The translations under genes and the position numbers were made by a program. Under the pieces are notes generated by a model. The model made no database searches. It saw only the letters and a list, made by a program, of their open reading frames with translations, and was not told the origin of the DNA. A stretch of DNA of 64,000 nucleotides from Bacteroidetes bacterium ADurb.Bin037 (GTDB taxonomy: Bacteria > Bacteroidota > Bacteroidia > Bacteroidales > UBA932), in contig MWER01000012.1 in NCBI GenBank assembly GCA_002071175.1, positions 36,952-100,951 of the forward strand, in the 5' to 3' direction. Positions 28,744 through 38,374 of the stretch are shown here, piece by piece. The number at the start of each line of letters is the position of its first letter. Position 1 is the first letter of the stretch.

Positions 28744-28832
28744 CGGAGAAGGCGGGATTCGAACCCGCGAAACCCTTTTGGAGTTTACGCACTTTCCAGG
28801 CGCGCGCCTTCGACCAACTCGGCCACCTCTCC
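28744..28832 (-). tRNA. tRNA-Ser (anticodon GGA)
   Basis: 89-base tRNA with 7-bp acceptor stem (GGAGAGG/CTTCTCC, one G-U), class II long variable arm (AAACTCC/GGGTTT), anticodon loop CTGGAAA giving anticodon GGA, perfect T stem GCGGG/CCCGC with loop TTCGAAT, and discriminator G. The 3' CCA is not encoded. Confidence 0.96.
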
Positions 28833-28854
28833 TAATTAACTAATTAAAAACAGC

Positions 28855-28884
28855 GCAAGTTACAGAAAAAAGTGATAATCCAAA
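28855..28884 (-). promoter_or_regulatory. Possible tRNA-Ser promoter
   Basis: Minus strand TTTG (28884-28881), 18-base spacer, then TAACTTGC (28862-28855), an imperfect match to TAnnTTTG. It lies just after the asparaginase stop and 22 bases before the tRNA. Tentative. Confidence 0.35.
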
Positions 28885-28892
28885 CATTTGTC

Positions 28893-29921
28893 TTAAAATT
28901 CGCCGTTAAGAGGTTGTGACAAAAAATATCTAACTTCTTTATTTTCTGCATATTGTCCTGTTAATAACATAATTTTAGTCACTGCGGCTTCGGTAGTCAT
29001 ATCATATCCGCTCAAAACACCTATCTCCTTCAATCTCATACCACAGGCATAAGATTCCATTGAAACGCTTCCGGCAGGACATTGGGTGATGTTCACAACA
29101 ATAATTCCCCTGGACACGGCAGCCGAGATAAGATCCAGCAACCATTTGACCGTCGGCGCATTGCCCTGACCGTACGTTTCAAGGATCAGAGCCCGCAATC
29201 CCGGTATGGCAAGGATCGTTTCCACCACCTTTCTTTCAATGCCTGGAAATATCTTCAGGATGGCAATGTCTGTTCCCAACTTGGTATGGACATGGAGCTG
29301 TTTTCCCCAGGTAGCGGGATAGCGGATGAATTTACGGTTGTATTTTATCTGGATCCCCGCTTCCGCCAGAGGAGGATAGTTGGGTGAACGGAATGCACGG
29401 AACTCTTCGGCATTGTACTTAAACGTCCTGTTTCCCCTGAACAGCTCGTCCTGGAAGAAGATGCATACTTCTGGGACCAGCGCATGTCCGTCCGGATCTA
29501 CGGCAGCAGCGATTTCAACGGCAGATATGAAATTTTCCTTTCCGTCTGTCCGGGGGAGTCCTATGGGAAGTTGGCTGCCTGTAAGGATAACGGGTTTTTC
29601 CAGGTTTTCGAGCATAAAACTCAGCGCCGAGGCCGTATAGCTCATAGTGTCTGTTCCGTGCAGGATAACAAACCCATTGTAATACGGGTATTGTTCCCCG
29701 ATCAGCAATGCCAGTTTAACCCAGAAATCCGGAAAAATATCGGAAGAATCAATAACTGGATCAAAAGAATATGTGTCAATCCGGTATCCGAACTTTCTAA
29801 GTTCAGGAACTTCTTCAAGCACATGTTCAAAACGGAAGGGGACCAGTTCGCCGGTGACGGGATGCGCTTTCATCCCTATTGTCCCACCCGTGTATATCAC
29901 TAAAATAGCCGAATTACTCAT
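28893..29921 (-). CDS. ansA: Type I asparaginase
   Basis: Hydrolyses L-asparagine to aspartate and ammonia. 342 residues with the two catalytic threonine motifs VIYTGGTIGM near the N-terminus and ILHGTDTMSYTASAL near residue 85. No signal peptide, so cytoplasmic. It overlaps tatD by 4 bases (ATGA) and ends the 21-gene collinear run. Confidence 0.94.
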   Translation of the reverse strand: MSNSAILVIYTGGTIGMKAHPVTGELVPFRFEHVLEEVPELRKFGYRIDTYSFDPVIDSSDIFPDFWVKLALLIGEQYPYYNGFVILHGTDTMSYTASALSFMLENLEKPVILTGSQLPIGLPRTDGKENFISAVEIAAAVDPDGHALVPEVCIFFQDELFRGNRTFKYNAEEFRAFRSPNYPPLAEAGIQIKYNRKFIRYPATWGKQLHVHTKLGTDIAILKIFPGIERKVVETILAIPGLRALILETYGQGNAPTVKWLLDLISAAVSRGIIVVNITQCPAGSVSMESYACGMRLKEIGVLSGYDMTTEAAVTKIMLLTGQYAENKEVRYFLSQPLNGEF

Positions 29922-30682
29922 TTTGTATTAAAAAACAAAGATAATGCATTTTGCGTAGTTTGATCGACAATACTGTCCAGGCTTAATCCCTTGATCAGAG
30001 AGATTTTCTCTGCTATGTACGACAGGTATGAACTCTCATTCCTTTTTCCCCTGAAAGGAACGGGGCTCAGCCAGGGTGCGTCTGTTTCGAGTACCAGGGA
30101 AGAGAGATCCGTGTTTTTAACAACATCGGCCAATCTGGCATTGTGAAAGGTGATCACTCCTCCGATCCCCATCAGAAAATATCCGTACCGGTTTGCTTCC
30201 CTAAAGACTTCAACACTTCCGGACCAGGCATGAAGCACCCCTCTCATTCCTGGGAACCGGCATTTTTTCAGTGAGTTGAGCAACTCCGGGAACGAGGATC
30301 GAGAGTGTATGATCAGGGGAAGGTCAAGGTCTCTTGCCCATAGTATTTGTTCTTCGAAGACGATTACCTGTTGTTTCATATATTCGTCTGACCAGTAGGC
30401 GTCGAGTCCGACTTCCCCAATGGCCACGGCATTTTGAATGTTCTCGTACGCAAAGTCAAGTTCTTTCCTGTAATTTCCGTCGACTGAAGTAGGATGGAGG
30501 CCCATCGCCTTATAGCAAAATTCCGGGTAACGCTCCAGGCAATCCGCTTGAGCCTTAAAGCTGCTCATAGATATGGCCGGAAGGATACAACGGCTGACAC
30601 CGGCCTCTTTAGCCCGCTGCACTACCTGATCCCTGTCGGGATCAAATGCCTGGTCGTAGAGATGTACATGCGTATCTATCAT
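29918..30682 (-). CDS. TatD family metal-dependent hydrolase
   Basis: 254 residues of the TatD DNase family. The metal-binding IDTHVHLYDQAF is at the N-terminus, with IGEVGLDAYW, LPLIIHSRSSF, VLHAWSG and ETDAPWLSP in order. Members are Mg-dependent nucleases or hydrolases; the substrate here is not known. It is coupled to dprA and ansA by ATGA overlaps. Confidence 0.92.
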   Translation of the reverse strand: MIDTHVHLYDQAFDPDRDQVVQRAKEAGVSRCILPAISMSSFKAQADCLERYPEFCYKAMGLHPTSVDGNYRKELDFAYENIQNAVAIGEVGLDAYWSDEYMKQQVIVFEEQILWARDLDLPLIIHSRSSFPELLNSLKKCRFPGMRGVLHAWSGSVEVFREANRYGYFLMGIGGVITFHNARLADVVKNTDLSSLVLETDAPWLSPVPFRGKRNESSYLSYIAEKISLIKGLSLDSIVDQTTQNALSLFFNTK

Positions 30683-31791
30683 ATCAGTGATCTGTATTTA
30701 TCTTTTTCAAGGCATTCAACGAACCCTTTTTCCTGAAGTTTTTCCAGAATGGTCGATAGTTCGGTAAAGTCTATTATGGTCCTGTTCCTTATGGTATGTA
30801 TATCCCCATTGTCCTCCTTGATATAGTTAAGGATCTCCTTTTCTTTTTCGTCCAGCGCTTCAAAAAGTTCCAACTGCAAGGCCCGGGCATCTTTACCGGT
30901 AGTCTCCCATCCCATGACGTCTGCAATATCCCGGGCAGAAGTCACCAGGGCGGCCTTGTTTGTCCTGATCATATCGTTGCAACCTTTGGAACAAACATCT
31001 GACGGTCTGCCGGGAACAGCCAACACATCCCTGGAATATCCGCTAGCAAGATGAGCCGTTATCATGGCTCCTCCGTCTGTACGCGATTCTACTACCAGTG
31101 TGGCATCGGATATTCCGGCAATAATCCGGTTCCGTTGCAGAAAATTATGACGGTTATTTTGCGTTGATGGAGGAAATTCGCTTATGACGGCTCCCCGTTG
31201 TAAGATGTCCGTTGCGGTGTCCCTATGGGAAGCCGGATAAATGGTATCGATACCTGTCGGAAGTACGGCCACTGTCTGCAGGTTGTTTTCCATGGCCGCC
31301 CTGTGAGCCGTTATGTCTATCCCAAAGGCCAGTCCGCTTACAATGACCGGACGGATCCCAAGGGGTACGAAACCTGAAATGATATCACGACACAGGGATT
31401 TTCCATACAAAGTCGCAGAACGGGTCCCGACAACCGACAGAACATGGCTGCTGTTCAGATCGGCCTCTCCGGCAACATAGAGCAGCAAAGGTGCATCGGG
31501 ACATTCCCTGAGACGGTGGGGATAGGTCTGATCATATAGGAAAACGGGGTGTATATTCTTTGCAATGAGCCACTTCATAACATTGTCAGCCGTAGATAAA
31601 AGATTCTTGTCAGAGATCTTTTCGGCAATACTCCTGCGTAAGCCCTTGTGCCGTACAAGCTCCGACAAGGGTTGTTTGAAAACCGCCCGGGCACTGCCGT
31701 AGTGATCATACAGCCTCCTGGCCAGACCTCCTTCAAATCTTGTACACAGACTCAGGGCACATATCCATATTTCCTCTTCAGCACAGATCAT
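30679..31791 (-). CDS. dprA: DNA processing protein DprA
   Basis: Binds incoming single-stranded DNA and loads RecA in natural transformation. 370 residues: N-terminal helical region with hairpin-like segment, Rossmann-like core with VVGTRSATLYG, PVIVSGLAFGIDITAHRAA, FLQRNRIIAG and LAVPGRP, and a C-terminal winged-helix region (ILNYIKEDNGDIHTI). ATG at 31791 was chosen over an in-frame TTG at 31797. Confidence 0.94.
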   Translation of the reverse strand: MICAEEEIWICALSLCTRFEGGLARRLYDHYGSARAVFKQPLSELVRHKGLRRSIAEKISDKNLLSTADNVMKWLIAKNIHPVFLYDQTYPHRLRECPDAPLLLYVAGEADLNSSHVLSVVGTRSATLYGKSLCRDIISGFVPLGIRPVIVSGLAFGIDITAHRAAMENNLQTVAVLPTGIDTIYPASHRDTATDILQRGAVISEFPPSTQNNRHNFLQRNRIIAGISDATLVVESRTDGGAMITAHLASGYSRDVLAVPGRPSDVCSKGCNDMIRTNKAALVTSARDIADVMGWETTGKDARALQLELFEALDEKEKEILNYIKEDNGDIHTIRNRTIIDFTELSTILEKLQEKGFVECLEKDKYRSLI

Positions 31792-31813
31792 TCTCAAATA
31801 TAGCGGATGTGGA

Positions 31814-32863
31814 TCAGATTATCAACATGGCATCGCCGTAAGCTCCAAAGTGGTATTTTTCTTTTATCGCCACTTCATAGGCGTTCATAACCGGGTCGTA
31901 CCCCCCAAATGCCGCTACGAACATAAGCATTGTTGACTGTGGCAGATGGAAATTTGTTATCAATGCATTAGGAATACAAAAATCGTATGGCGGGAAGATA
32001 AATTTATTTGTCCAACCTTCAAAAGTGGTTATTTCTCTTTTGGTGGTCACCGAGGTCTCAACCGCACGCAGTACGTCTATGCCTGTGGCAAAAATGCGGT
32101 TTCCGGATGCTTTGGCATTGTTTATGACTCCTACACTCGATTCAGGTATGACCACGGGTTCGGAATCCATTTTATGCTTAGAAAGATCTTCCACATCTAC
32201 TGCCCTGAAGTGCCCCATACCCATATGTAATGTGATCTCTGTACTTTTTACACCCTTTATCTCCATGCGTTTGAGCAATTCCCTGCTGAAGTGCAGTGCT
32301 CCGTCGGGGGCAGCAACAGCTCCTTCCACTTTGGCAAAGACCGATTGATAACGTTCCTGATCAATGGGTTCCACATGTTTGCGGATCCATTTGGGAATAG
32401 GCATTTCACCCAAACGAAAAAGGGTGGCCTTGAAATTTTCATACGTCCCGTCACACAGAAAACGCAATGTTCTACCCCTAGATGTAGTGTTGTCGATCAC
32501 TTCTGCGACCAAGGCTTCATTTTCTCCGAAATATAATTTATTGCCTATCCGGATCTTACGTGCCGGATCTACCAGAATATCCCACAACCGCTGTTCCTTG
32601 TTAAGTTCCCGAAGGAGGAAAACTTCTATCTCGGCTCCTGTTTTTTCCTTATTCCCGTAAAGACGGGCAGGAAAAACTTTGGTATTATTAAAAATGACGA
32701 CATCCTTTTCTTTCATTAAGTGAATGATGTCCTTAAAAACCATGTGTTCAACAGTTCCGGTTTTCTTATTAAGGACCATTAGGCGGGATTCGTCACGATT
32801 CGTTGCCGGATGACTGGCAATCAGATTATGAGCAAGATTGAAGTTAAATTGAGAAAGCTTCAT
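31814..32863 (-). CDS. queA: tRNA preQ1(34) S-adenosylmethionine ribosyltransferase-isomerase
   Basis: Adds the epoxycyclopentanediol ring from SAM to preQ1 in tRNA, making epoxyqueuosine. 349 residues with N-terminal [33 protein letters not shown], the central THMGMGHF-type region ([13 protein letters not shown]) and C-terminal [19 protein letters not shown]. It lies 22 bases upstream of dprA. Confidence 0.96.
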   Translation of the reverse strand: MKLSQFNFNLAHNLIASHPATNRDESRLMVLNKKTGTVEHMVFKDIIHLMKEKDVVIFNNTKVFPARLYGNKEKTGAEIEVFLLRELNKEQRLWDILVDPARKIRIGNKLYFGENEALVAEVIDNTTSRGRTLRFLCDGTYENFKATLFRLGEMPIPKWIRKHVEPIDQERYQSVFAKVEGAVAAPDGALHFSRELLKRMEIKGVKSTEITLHMGMGHFRAVDVEDLSKHKMDSEPVVIPESSVGVINNAKASGNRIFATGIDVLRAVETSVTTKREITTFEGWTNKFIFPPYDFCIPNALITNFHLPQSTMLMFVAAFGGYDPVMNAYEVAIKEKYHFGAYGDAMLII

Positions 32864-32924
32864 ATAGTCGTTTTGAGTAAATAGAAACGATGTAATATAC
32901 GTAATAAAATAAAAAAAGTTTCAG

Positions 32925-33656
32925 TTATTTGAAAATATTTTCAAATTCTTCGATCCCAATGGCTTCATCCGCCCTATACGGACCAGACGCCGAACGGCGC
33001 AATGATGACAAATAGGCCCCGCTCCCCATGGCTTTACCCAGGTCCCTGGCAATAGCCCGTATGTAGGTGCCTTTACTGCAGGTAATGTGAAGGGTGAGGC
33101 AGGGAGGGACATATTCCACGATATTCAGGGCGTGGATATTGATCAGGTTTTTTTTCATCTGCGGTGTTTCAAGTCCTTGCCTTGCAAACTCATAAGCTCG
33201 GGTCCCATCAATGACCTTAGCCGAATAAACAGGTGGAAGTTGAAGTTGCTCTCCCAGGAATTCCTTAAGTTTTATTTCCAAACCTTCTTTTGTTATGTGT
33301 TCCCAAGGATAGGTGGCGTTGATTTCGTGTTCCAGATCAAATGAAGGGGTTGTTGCCCCAAAGGTTATATTGGCAACGTATTCCTTATCCTGTGCTTGGA
33401 ACTTGTCCGTCAACCTGGTTGCCTTGCCTACGCATATAAGGAGCAATCCTGTGGCTAGGGGATCAAGTGTTCCCGTGTGTCCTACTTTAAGTTTTTTAAT
33501 CCGCCAATACCGTTGCAGCCGGAACCTGATTTTTCTGACCACGTCTGCCGATGTCCAGTTCAAGGGTTTGTCAATGCAGATGACCAGCCCTTCCCGAGCA
33601 ACCGTTTCCGGACTTGGTACGGGTCGCGTCATGTTATGTTTATCCAGGATGAACAT
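32925..33656 (-). CDS. truB: tRNA pseudouridine(55) synthase
   Basis: Makes pseudouridine 55 in the T loop of tRNAs. 243 residues. The catalytic aspartate lies in GHTGTLDPLATGLLLI, with the N-terminal IDKPLNWTSADVVRKI and the later YVANITFGATTPSFDLE. A second in-frame ATG at residue 9 (MTRPVPS) is a possible start. A 61-base AT-rich gap without a promoter match separates it from queA. Confidence 0.96.
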   Translation of the reverse strand: MFILDKHNMTRPVPSPETVAREGLVICIDKPLNWTSADVVRKIRFRLQRYWRIKKLKVGHTGTLDPLATGLLLICVGKATRLTDKFQAQDKEYVANITFGATTPSFDLEHEINATYPWEHITKEGLEIKLKEFLGEQLQLPPVYSAKVIDGTRAYEFARQGLETPQMKKNLINIHALNIVEYVPPCLTLHITCSKGTYIRAIARDLGKAMGSGAYLSSLRRSASGPYRADEAIGIEEFENIFK

Positions 33657-33663
33657 ACGTTTT

Positions 33664-34197
33664 TCAAAACCGGTAAGGCGGTGCTTTTCTGTCTTTGTCA
33701 GAGAGTATCATCTTGTCGGGGGAAAGGGGCCAGGGAATATTCAGACCGGGAGAATCGAACCGGAAAACGCCTTCTGCCTGTGGATTATAACGCATATCTG
33801 TTTTGTATTGGACAATTGCTCTGGAGGACAGCACACAAAAGCCGTGTGCAAAGCCCTTGGGAATGAACAACTGTTTTTTGTCAGCAGAGTTCAATGTGAT
33901 ATAAAAAATTTCCCCCCGTGTAGGGGAGTTCTCACGAATGTCAACAGCCACATCGAATATTTCTCCTTCTACTACACGAATGTATTTTGACTGGGCATAG
34001 GGTTCTTTTTGAAAATGAAGCCCCCTGGTAACTCCAAAATGTGACATTGATTCATTTTCCTGAATAAAATCTATTGGGCCTATCCTTTTGATCAGTTCTT
34101 CTTTGAGGAATGACTCCATGAAATACCCCCGCTTATCTTCTAAAATATACGGCGTAATGATCCATATTCCTTTTATGGGTGCTTCTTCAAATTTCAT
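33664..34197 (-). CDS. rfbC: dTDP-4-dehydrorhamnose 3,5-epimerase
   Basis: Cupin-fold epimerase of dTDP-L-rhamnose synthesis. 177 residues with the active-site histidine in TRGLHFQKEPYAQ and the C-terminal strand FIPKGFAHGFCVLS. The ATG at 34197 shares its A with the TAA stop of the upstream transporter (TAATG), which supports it over the longer frame to 34218. The rest of the rhamnose pathway (rfbA, rfbB, rfbD) is not in the window. Confidence 0.94.
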   Translation of the reverse strand: MKFEEAPIKGIWIITPYILEDKRGYFMESFLKEELIKRIGPIDFIQENESMSHFGVTRGLHFQKEPYAQSKYIRVVEGEIFDVAVDIRENSPTRGEIFYITLNSADKKQLFIPKGFAHGFCVLSSRAIVQYKTDMRYNPQAEGVFRFDSPGLNIPWPLSPDKMILSDKDRKAPPYRF

Positions 34198-35402
34198 TAT
34201 GCTTCTTTTGTGCTCCAAATATACTTAGAAAATATCACAAAAAGAGTTGTCAAGCCCATTACCAGTCCCAGAAACAGAAATACTGTCTTCGTATCTGTGT
34301 ATTTTGTAATCAGGACGAAAGCTGCGGAAGCTGCCAGAATGAATATGAATGAGATTTGGTTGGAGTATGCCAGCATGCGCCCAAGGTTTCGTCCCGGTAC
34401 CTTTTGAATGATAGCTGCATCGAAAGGCACTTTATACAAGCCGCAAAGGATCCCTGTGATGAAAAATAGAAATCCAAACCAGAAACCTTTTATGGGAACT
34501 ATGTATGCCAGGAGGAATAACAGGGTGATCCCCGATCCGCATATCGGTACAAACACGTTTCTGTTCCATTTTTTTGTAATAATTCCGGATAGAAAACATC
34601 CTGTTCCTGTCCCGACAGCTGCTGCCGTGAGCACCAGACCGGTTTGAAAATCAGACATTCCAAGTTCCCTGCGGCAAAATACCAATAGTGTCATCTGAAT
34701 CATTCCGGCGATGAACCAGAAGATTGACAAAGCTATCACCACACTGTTCAGGCCCGGGTATTTCGCGGCATGACGCATGCTCCTGACCAGGTAGGTTAAC
34801 GGACGGATTGTATCGTGATTTTTTTCCGGAGGAGATTCTACTGCCTTTATGGATAGGGAACAGCATAATCCGCCGGCAGCGATCAGCAAAAAGGTCAGTG
34901 AAAGACCCCATGCCGGTACGGTCCGGGCAAAAAATGAAGCCATCATCGTTCCCAGGATCATTCCCAGGAAAGACACCATTTCCATGTTCCCGGTCCCGAA
35001 AGCTATATGTTCCGTGCCGCCTATATCCCGGATAAGACCATATTTGGAAGGGGAGAAAAGGCAGCTCTGGGTTCCCATCAATAATATGGACCCTATTACC
35101 ATCCAGACACTGTGCAACAAAAAACCGGCAGAAGCAAACAACATAATAGGGATTTCTGCCAGTTTGCAGATCCTGACTACCGATATTTTATTGAAGATCA
35201 CCGCCCACCTGCCTGCCAATGGGGAAAGAAACACATACGGTATTACAAGCGAGCCGGCCGCCAGGGAAACGAGAGGAGCTTCATATTCCTTTCCTACCCA
35301 GAGAACAGCAATAAAACAGGCCAGTGTCTTAAGGTAATTGTCGTTAAGAACACCCAGAAAATTCGTTGCCAACAAAGGCCACCAGCGGGGATGTCTGCCC
35401 AT
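34197..35402 (-). CDS. MFS transporter, LplT-like
   Basis: 401 residues, about twelve membrane helices. The N-terminus (ATNFLGVLNDNYLKTL) and the loop QSCLFSPSKYGLIRDI resemble the lysophospholipid flippase LplT and the MFS half of acyltransferase fusions. It may return lysophospholipids across the inner membrane, but substrate is inferred. No acyltransferase is adjacent. It lies 5 bases after gltX and is coupled to rfbC by TAATG. Confidence 0.85.
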   Translation of the reverse strand: MGRHPRWWPLLATNFLGVLNDNYLKTLACFIAVLWVGKEYEAPLVSLAAGSLVIPYVFLSPLAGRWAVIFNKISVVRICKLAEIPIMLFASAGFLLHSVWMVIGSILLMGTQSCLFSPSKYGLIRDIGGTEHIAFGTGNMEMVSFLGMILGTMMASFFARTVPAWGLSLTFLLIAAGGLCCSLSIKAVESPPEKNHDTIRPLTYLVRSMRHAAKYPGLNSVVIALSIFWFIAGMIQMTLLVFCRRELGMSDFQTGLVLTAAAVGTGTGCFLSGIITKKWNRNVFVPICGSGITLLFLLAYIVPIKGFWFGFLFFITGILCGLYKVPFDAAIIQKVPGRNLGRMLAYSNQISFIFILAASAAFVLITKYTDTKTVFLFLGLVMGLTTLFVIFSKYIWSTKEA

Positions 35403-35407
35403 ATTAA

Positions 35408-36961
35408 TTACAGATTGTTTAATGCCCGGTCAAGGCGTGCGAGTGTCTCTTCCCTGCCCAGGACATCCATGATCTCTGCTATTCCGGGCCCCTGGGGTTC
35501 CCCAACGATACAAAGACGCAGGGCATTCATGACTTGTCCCGTTTTCAGCTGTTCTTTTTCTATCCACAAGTGCAGAGTTTTCTCAATTGAGGTGACATTA
35601 AAAGAGGTGCAACCCTCCAGTATCTCCTTCGCCTGACGTATGATCCCCGGGGTTTCCGGTTTCCAGGACTTTTTGGAATAAACAGGATCATAGTTTGTCG
35701 GCGGAATAAAAAAGTAATGTGACAGGTCCCAGAATTCATGCACAAAACTGGCCCTTTGCTTAATCAAGGAAACGATTTTTTCTGCTTTTTGCAGGGTTGT
35801 TGCAATACCTTTCTTTTGCAATAAGACCAAAAAATCCTGTGCCAGCCGGGCATCGGAACGGTTTCTGAGATATTGTTGATTAAACCATCTGGCTTTTTCG
35901 GGATTGAACCGTGCCCCGGACTTGATCACACGATCCATTGAAAAAGCTTCTGTAAGTTCTTCCAGAGAAAATATCTCCTGTTCCGTTCCCGGGTTCCAAC
36001 CAAGAAGTGCGATCAGATTTACAAATGCTTCCGGATAATACCCGTCTTCGCGGTAACCTCTTGACCTTTCTCCTGAACTGCTCGTCCATTCGAGGGGAAA
36101 AACCGGGAATCCGAGCCTGTCTCCGTCCCGTTTGCTTAGCTTTCCTTTTCCGTCCGGTTTCAGCAAAAGGGGTAGGTGTGCAAACAGGGGTCTTTTTTCC
36201 TGCCAGCCGAAGGCATTGTAAAGCATGTAATGGAGGGGAAGGGACGGGAGCCATTCTTCTCCGCGGATAACATGTGTGATTTGCATCAGGCAGTCATCTA
36301 CAATGTTAGCCAAATGGTAGGTGGGAAGACCGTCGTGGGCTTTCCACAGGACTTTGTCGTCAAGCGTACCGGACTGGACACTGATGTTGCCACGGATCAT
36401 ATCATTCATCAGGATCATTTGATCTTCAGGTACTTTGAACCGGATGACCCAGTCATTTGTTTCTTTTATTCTCCGGGCAACTTCTGCTGCTGTCATATTC
36501 AGCGAGTTGGCTGTCTTGTTCCTGACCAGATGATTATATGTAAAAGTTTCGCCCCGGATCTCCGCTTCCAGGCGGTAGGATTCCAGTTCCGCAGGTGTGT
36601 CGAAAGCGTAATAGGCATCTCCCTGACTGACAAGCTGCTTGGCATATTGACCGTATATGGCTTTTCTTTCACTCTGCCGGTATGGGGCAAACGGATGACG
36701 GGAGCAGGGTTCTGTGGCAATGCTCCCGGACGGGAGCACTCCTTCGTCCGGGGTGATCCCGCACCAGTTGAGGGCCTCTATTATATATTGTTCGGCTCCC
36801 GGGACAAAACGCCGCATATCGGTGTCCTCTATCCGAAGCACAAATGTCCCGTTGTGTTTTTTAGCAAATAAATAATTGAAAAGTGCAGTGCGTACACCTC
36901 CCATATGAAGTGGCCCTGTAGGGCTTGGAGCAAAACGCACCCTTACTTTTTCTGTTTGCAT
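35408..36961 (-). CDS. gltX: Glutamyl-tRNA synthetase
   Basis: Class I synthetase for glutamate. 517 residues with HIGH-type FAPSPTGPLHMGG at the N-terminus and the KMSKS-type KLSKRDGDRLGFPV near residue 285. The anticodon-binding helical region forms the C-terminal third. It starts one base after the ftsZ stop, so it is translated from the division-cluster transcript or an internal promoter. Confidence 0.97.
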   Translation of the reverse strand: MQTEKVRVRFAPSPTGPLHMGGVRTALFNYLFAKKHNGTFVLRIEDTDMRRFVPGAEQYIIEALNWCGITPDEGVLPSGSIATEPCSRHPFAPYRQSERKAIYGQYAKQLVSQGDAYYAFDTPAELESYRLEAEIRGETFTYNHLVRNKTANSLNMTAAEVARRIKETNDWVIRFKVPEDQMILMNDMIRGNISVQSGTLDDKVLWKAHDGLPTYHLANIVDDCLMQITHVIRGEEWLPSLPLHYMLYNAFGWQEKRPLFAHLPLLLKPDGKGKLSKRDGDRLGFPVFPLEWTSSSGERSRGYREDGYYPEAFVNLIALLGWNPGTEQEIFSLEELTEAFSMDRVIKSGARFNPEKARWFNQQYLRNRSDARLAQDFLVLLQKKGIATTLQKAEKIVSLIKQRASFVHEFWDLSHYFFIPPTNYDPVYSKKSWKPETPGIIRQAKEILEGCTSFNVTSIEKTLHLWIEKEQLKTGQVMNALRLCIVGEPQGPGIAEIMDVLGREETLARLDRALNNL

Positions 36962-36962
36962 A

Positions 36963-38369
36963 TCAATCTTGTGTTTGATGTATGTAAGCGTTGTCTGTGC
37001 TCAGCCGTTGCTGTCCGTTTTTTTCTTCCATTTTATTAGGTGACGATTTGGCAATATCTACCTGACCGGTCATCCTGTAGCGGGCTTCTCTCCGCTTGAA
37101 GGCCGGTACTTGTTCCAATTCGGCAATATTCTGGTCGGCATCAAGTATCAAAACCGGTTTCTTTTGCGGGACAACAGGTTCGGGCATTGCTGCCGGCTGT
37201 ACTGTAAAAATGCTGCGGTTATTGGTTATCCTGAATTCGTCGCTTCCCTGGTCCATATGACTGAATTCATGTTCAGGCACGTTTTCCATACCCTCATCTT
37301 CTGCCGGTTCTCCGTCCAGATAAATGGACACCTTGTTGTTTTTTTCCTTTCCGGGTTCGTCTCCGTAAACGGCGATTGGGGGCAGGGAATGGATGCTAAA
37401 TCCCGTAGCGATTACCGTTACCTTGATTTCGTCTTGGATCGTGGGATCGCAGATGATCCCACGTTTAAAATTCGACACACCTCCCGTATAATCGGCAATA
37501 TAGCCCATGATTTGTGAAAGTTCGGTCATGGACAATGCTTTTTCCTTTCCCGAGGTGATATTGATCAGCACATTGCGGGAACGAGACAGATCGGCATCGT
37601 TTAGCAGGGGAGAGGTGAAGGCCGTTTCGACGGCCTTGAGTGCTCTGTTCTCTCCCGAACCGGACCCGGTCCCCATCAATGCCATGCCGCTTTGTTTCAT
37701 GACCATTTTCACATCGGCAAAATCGACGTTCATAAATCCCGGTTTTGTAATGATCTCCGATATTCCCTTGACTGCCGTTTTCAATATATCGTCAGTCCTT
37801 TGGAAAGCTTCAAAAATGGGAAGATCCCCATAGGCTTTATACAATTTCTCATTGTCTATGATCAGCATGGAATCTGTAAATTGCTGCATTTCCTGTATGC
37901 CGTCCAGGGCGCGTTTCAGAAAATCCTTGCCTTCGTCGCGGAAAGGCAGGGTCACGACGGCAACGGTCAGCAGTTCCATCTCACGTGCAATACGGGCTAT
38001 AACGGGAGCAGCGCCCGTTCCCGTGCCTCCGCCCATCCCGGCCGTGATGAAAACCATTTCGGAATTGCCTTCAAACAGGGCCCTTATACGATCTTCACTT
38101 TCCAATGCCGCCTGTTTGGCTATTTCCGGATTGCATCCGGCCCCCCGACCGCGTGTCAGGATGCTGCCCAGTTGGAGCTTTTCCGGGACAGGACTCATTT
38201 CCAGGGCCTGGGCATCGGTGTTGCAGATAACAAAATCTACGTCTTCCAGACCTGAACGGTACATGTGACTAACGGCATTTCCACCGCCACCTCCGACCCC
38301 GATCACTTTTATGATGGAATTGTTGTTTTCCCAATTCAGGGGAATAAATTCTTCAATTTTTTCTTTCAT
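36963..38369 (-). CDS. ftsZ: Cell division protein FtsZ
   Basis: Tubulin-like GTPase that forms the division ring. Nucleotide-binding IKVIGVGGGGGNAV and tubulin signature GGGTGTGAAPVIA are intact; the T7 loop is NVDFADVKMVM. The C-terminal tail has the core peptide EQVPAFKRREARYR followed by about 40 more residues ending NAYIHQTQD, so the core is internal, as in other Bacteroidota. ATG at 38369 was chosen; a GTG at 38378 overlaps the ftsA stop (GTGA) and is a real alternative adding 3 residues. Confidence 0.97.
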   Translation of the reverse strand: MKEKIEEFIPLNWENNNSIIKVIGVGGGGGNAVSHMYRSGLEDVDFVICNTDAQALEMSPVPEKLQLGSILTRGRGAGCNPEIAKQAALESEDRIRALFEGNSEMVFITAGMGGGTGTGAAPVIARIAREMELLTVAVVTLPFRDEGKDFLKRALDGIQEMQQFTDSMLIIDNEKLYKAYGDLPIFEAFQRTDDILKTAVKGISEIITKPGFMNVDFADVKMVMKQSGMALMGTGSGSGENRALKAVETAFTSPLLNDADLSRSRNVLINITSGKEKALSMTELSQIMGYIADYTGGVSNFKRGIICDPTIQDEIKVTVIATGFSIHSLPPIAVYGDEPGKEKNNKVSIYLDGEPAEDEGMENVPEHEFSHMDQGSDEFRITNNRSIFTVQPAAMPEPVVPQKKPVLILDADQNIAELEQVPAFKRREARYRMTGQVDIAKSSPNKMEEKNGQQRLSTDNAYIHQTQD

Positions 38370-38374
38370 AACAT

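Noticed and set aside
33664..35402. O-antigen or capsule gene cluster
   Set aside because: Only rfbC and an LplT-like transporter are present; flanking genes are translation and RNA modification genes.
36176..36871. 231-residue plus-strand reading frame
   Set aside because: Fully antisense to gltX, whose motifs are intact; no promoter and no recognisable domain.
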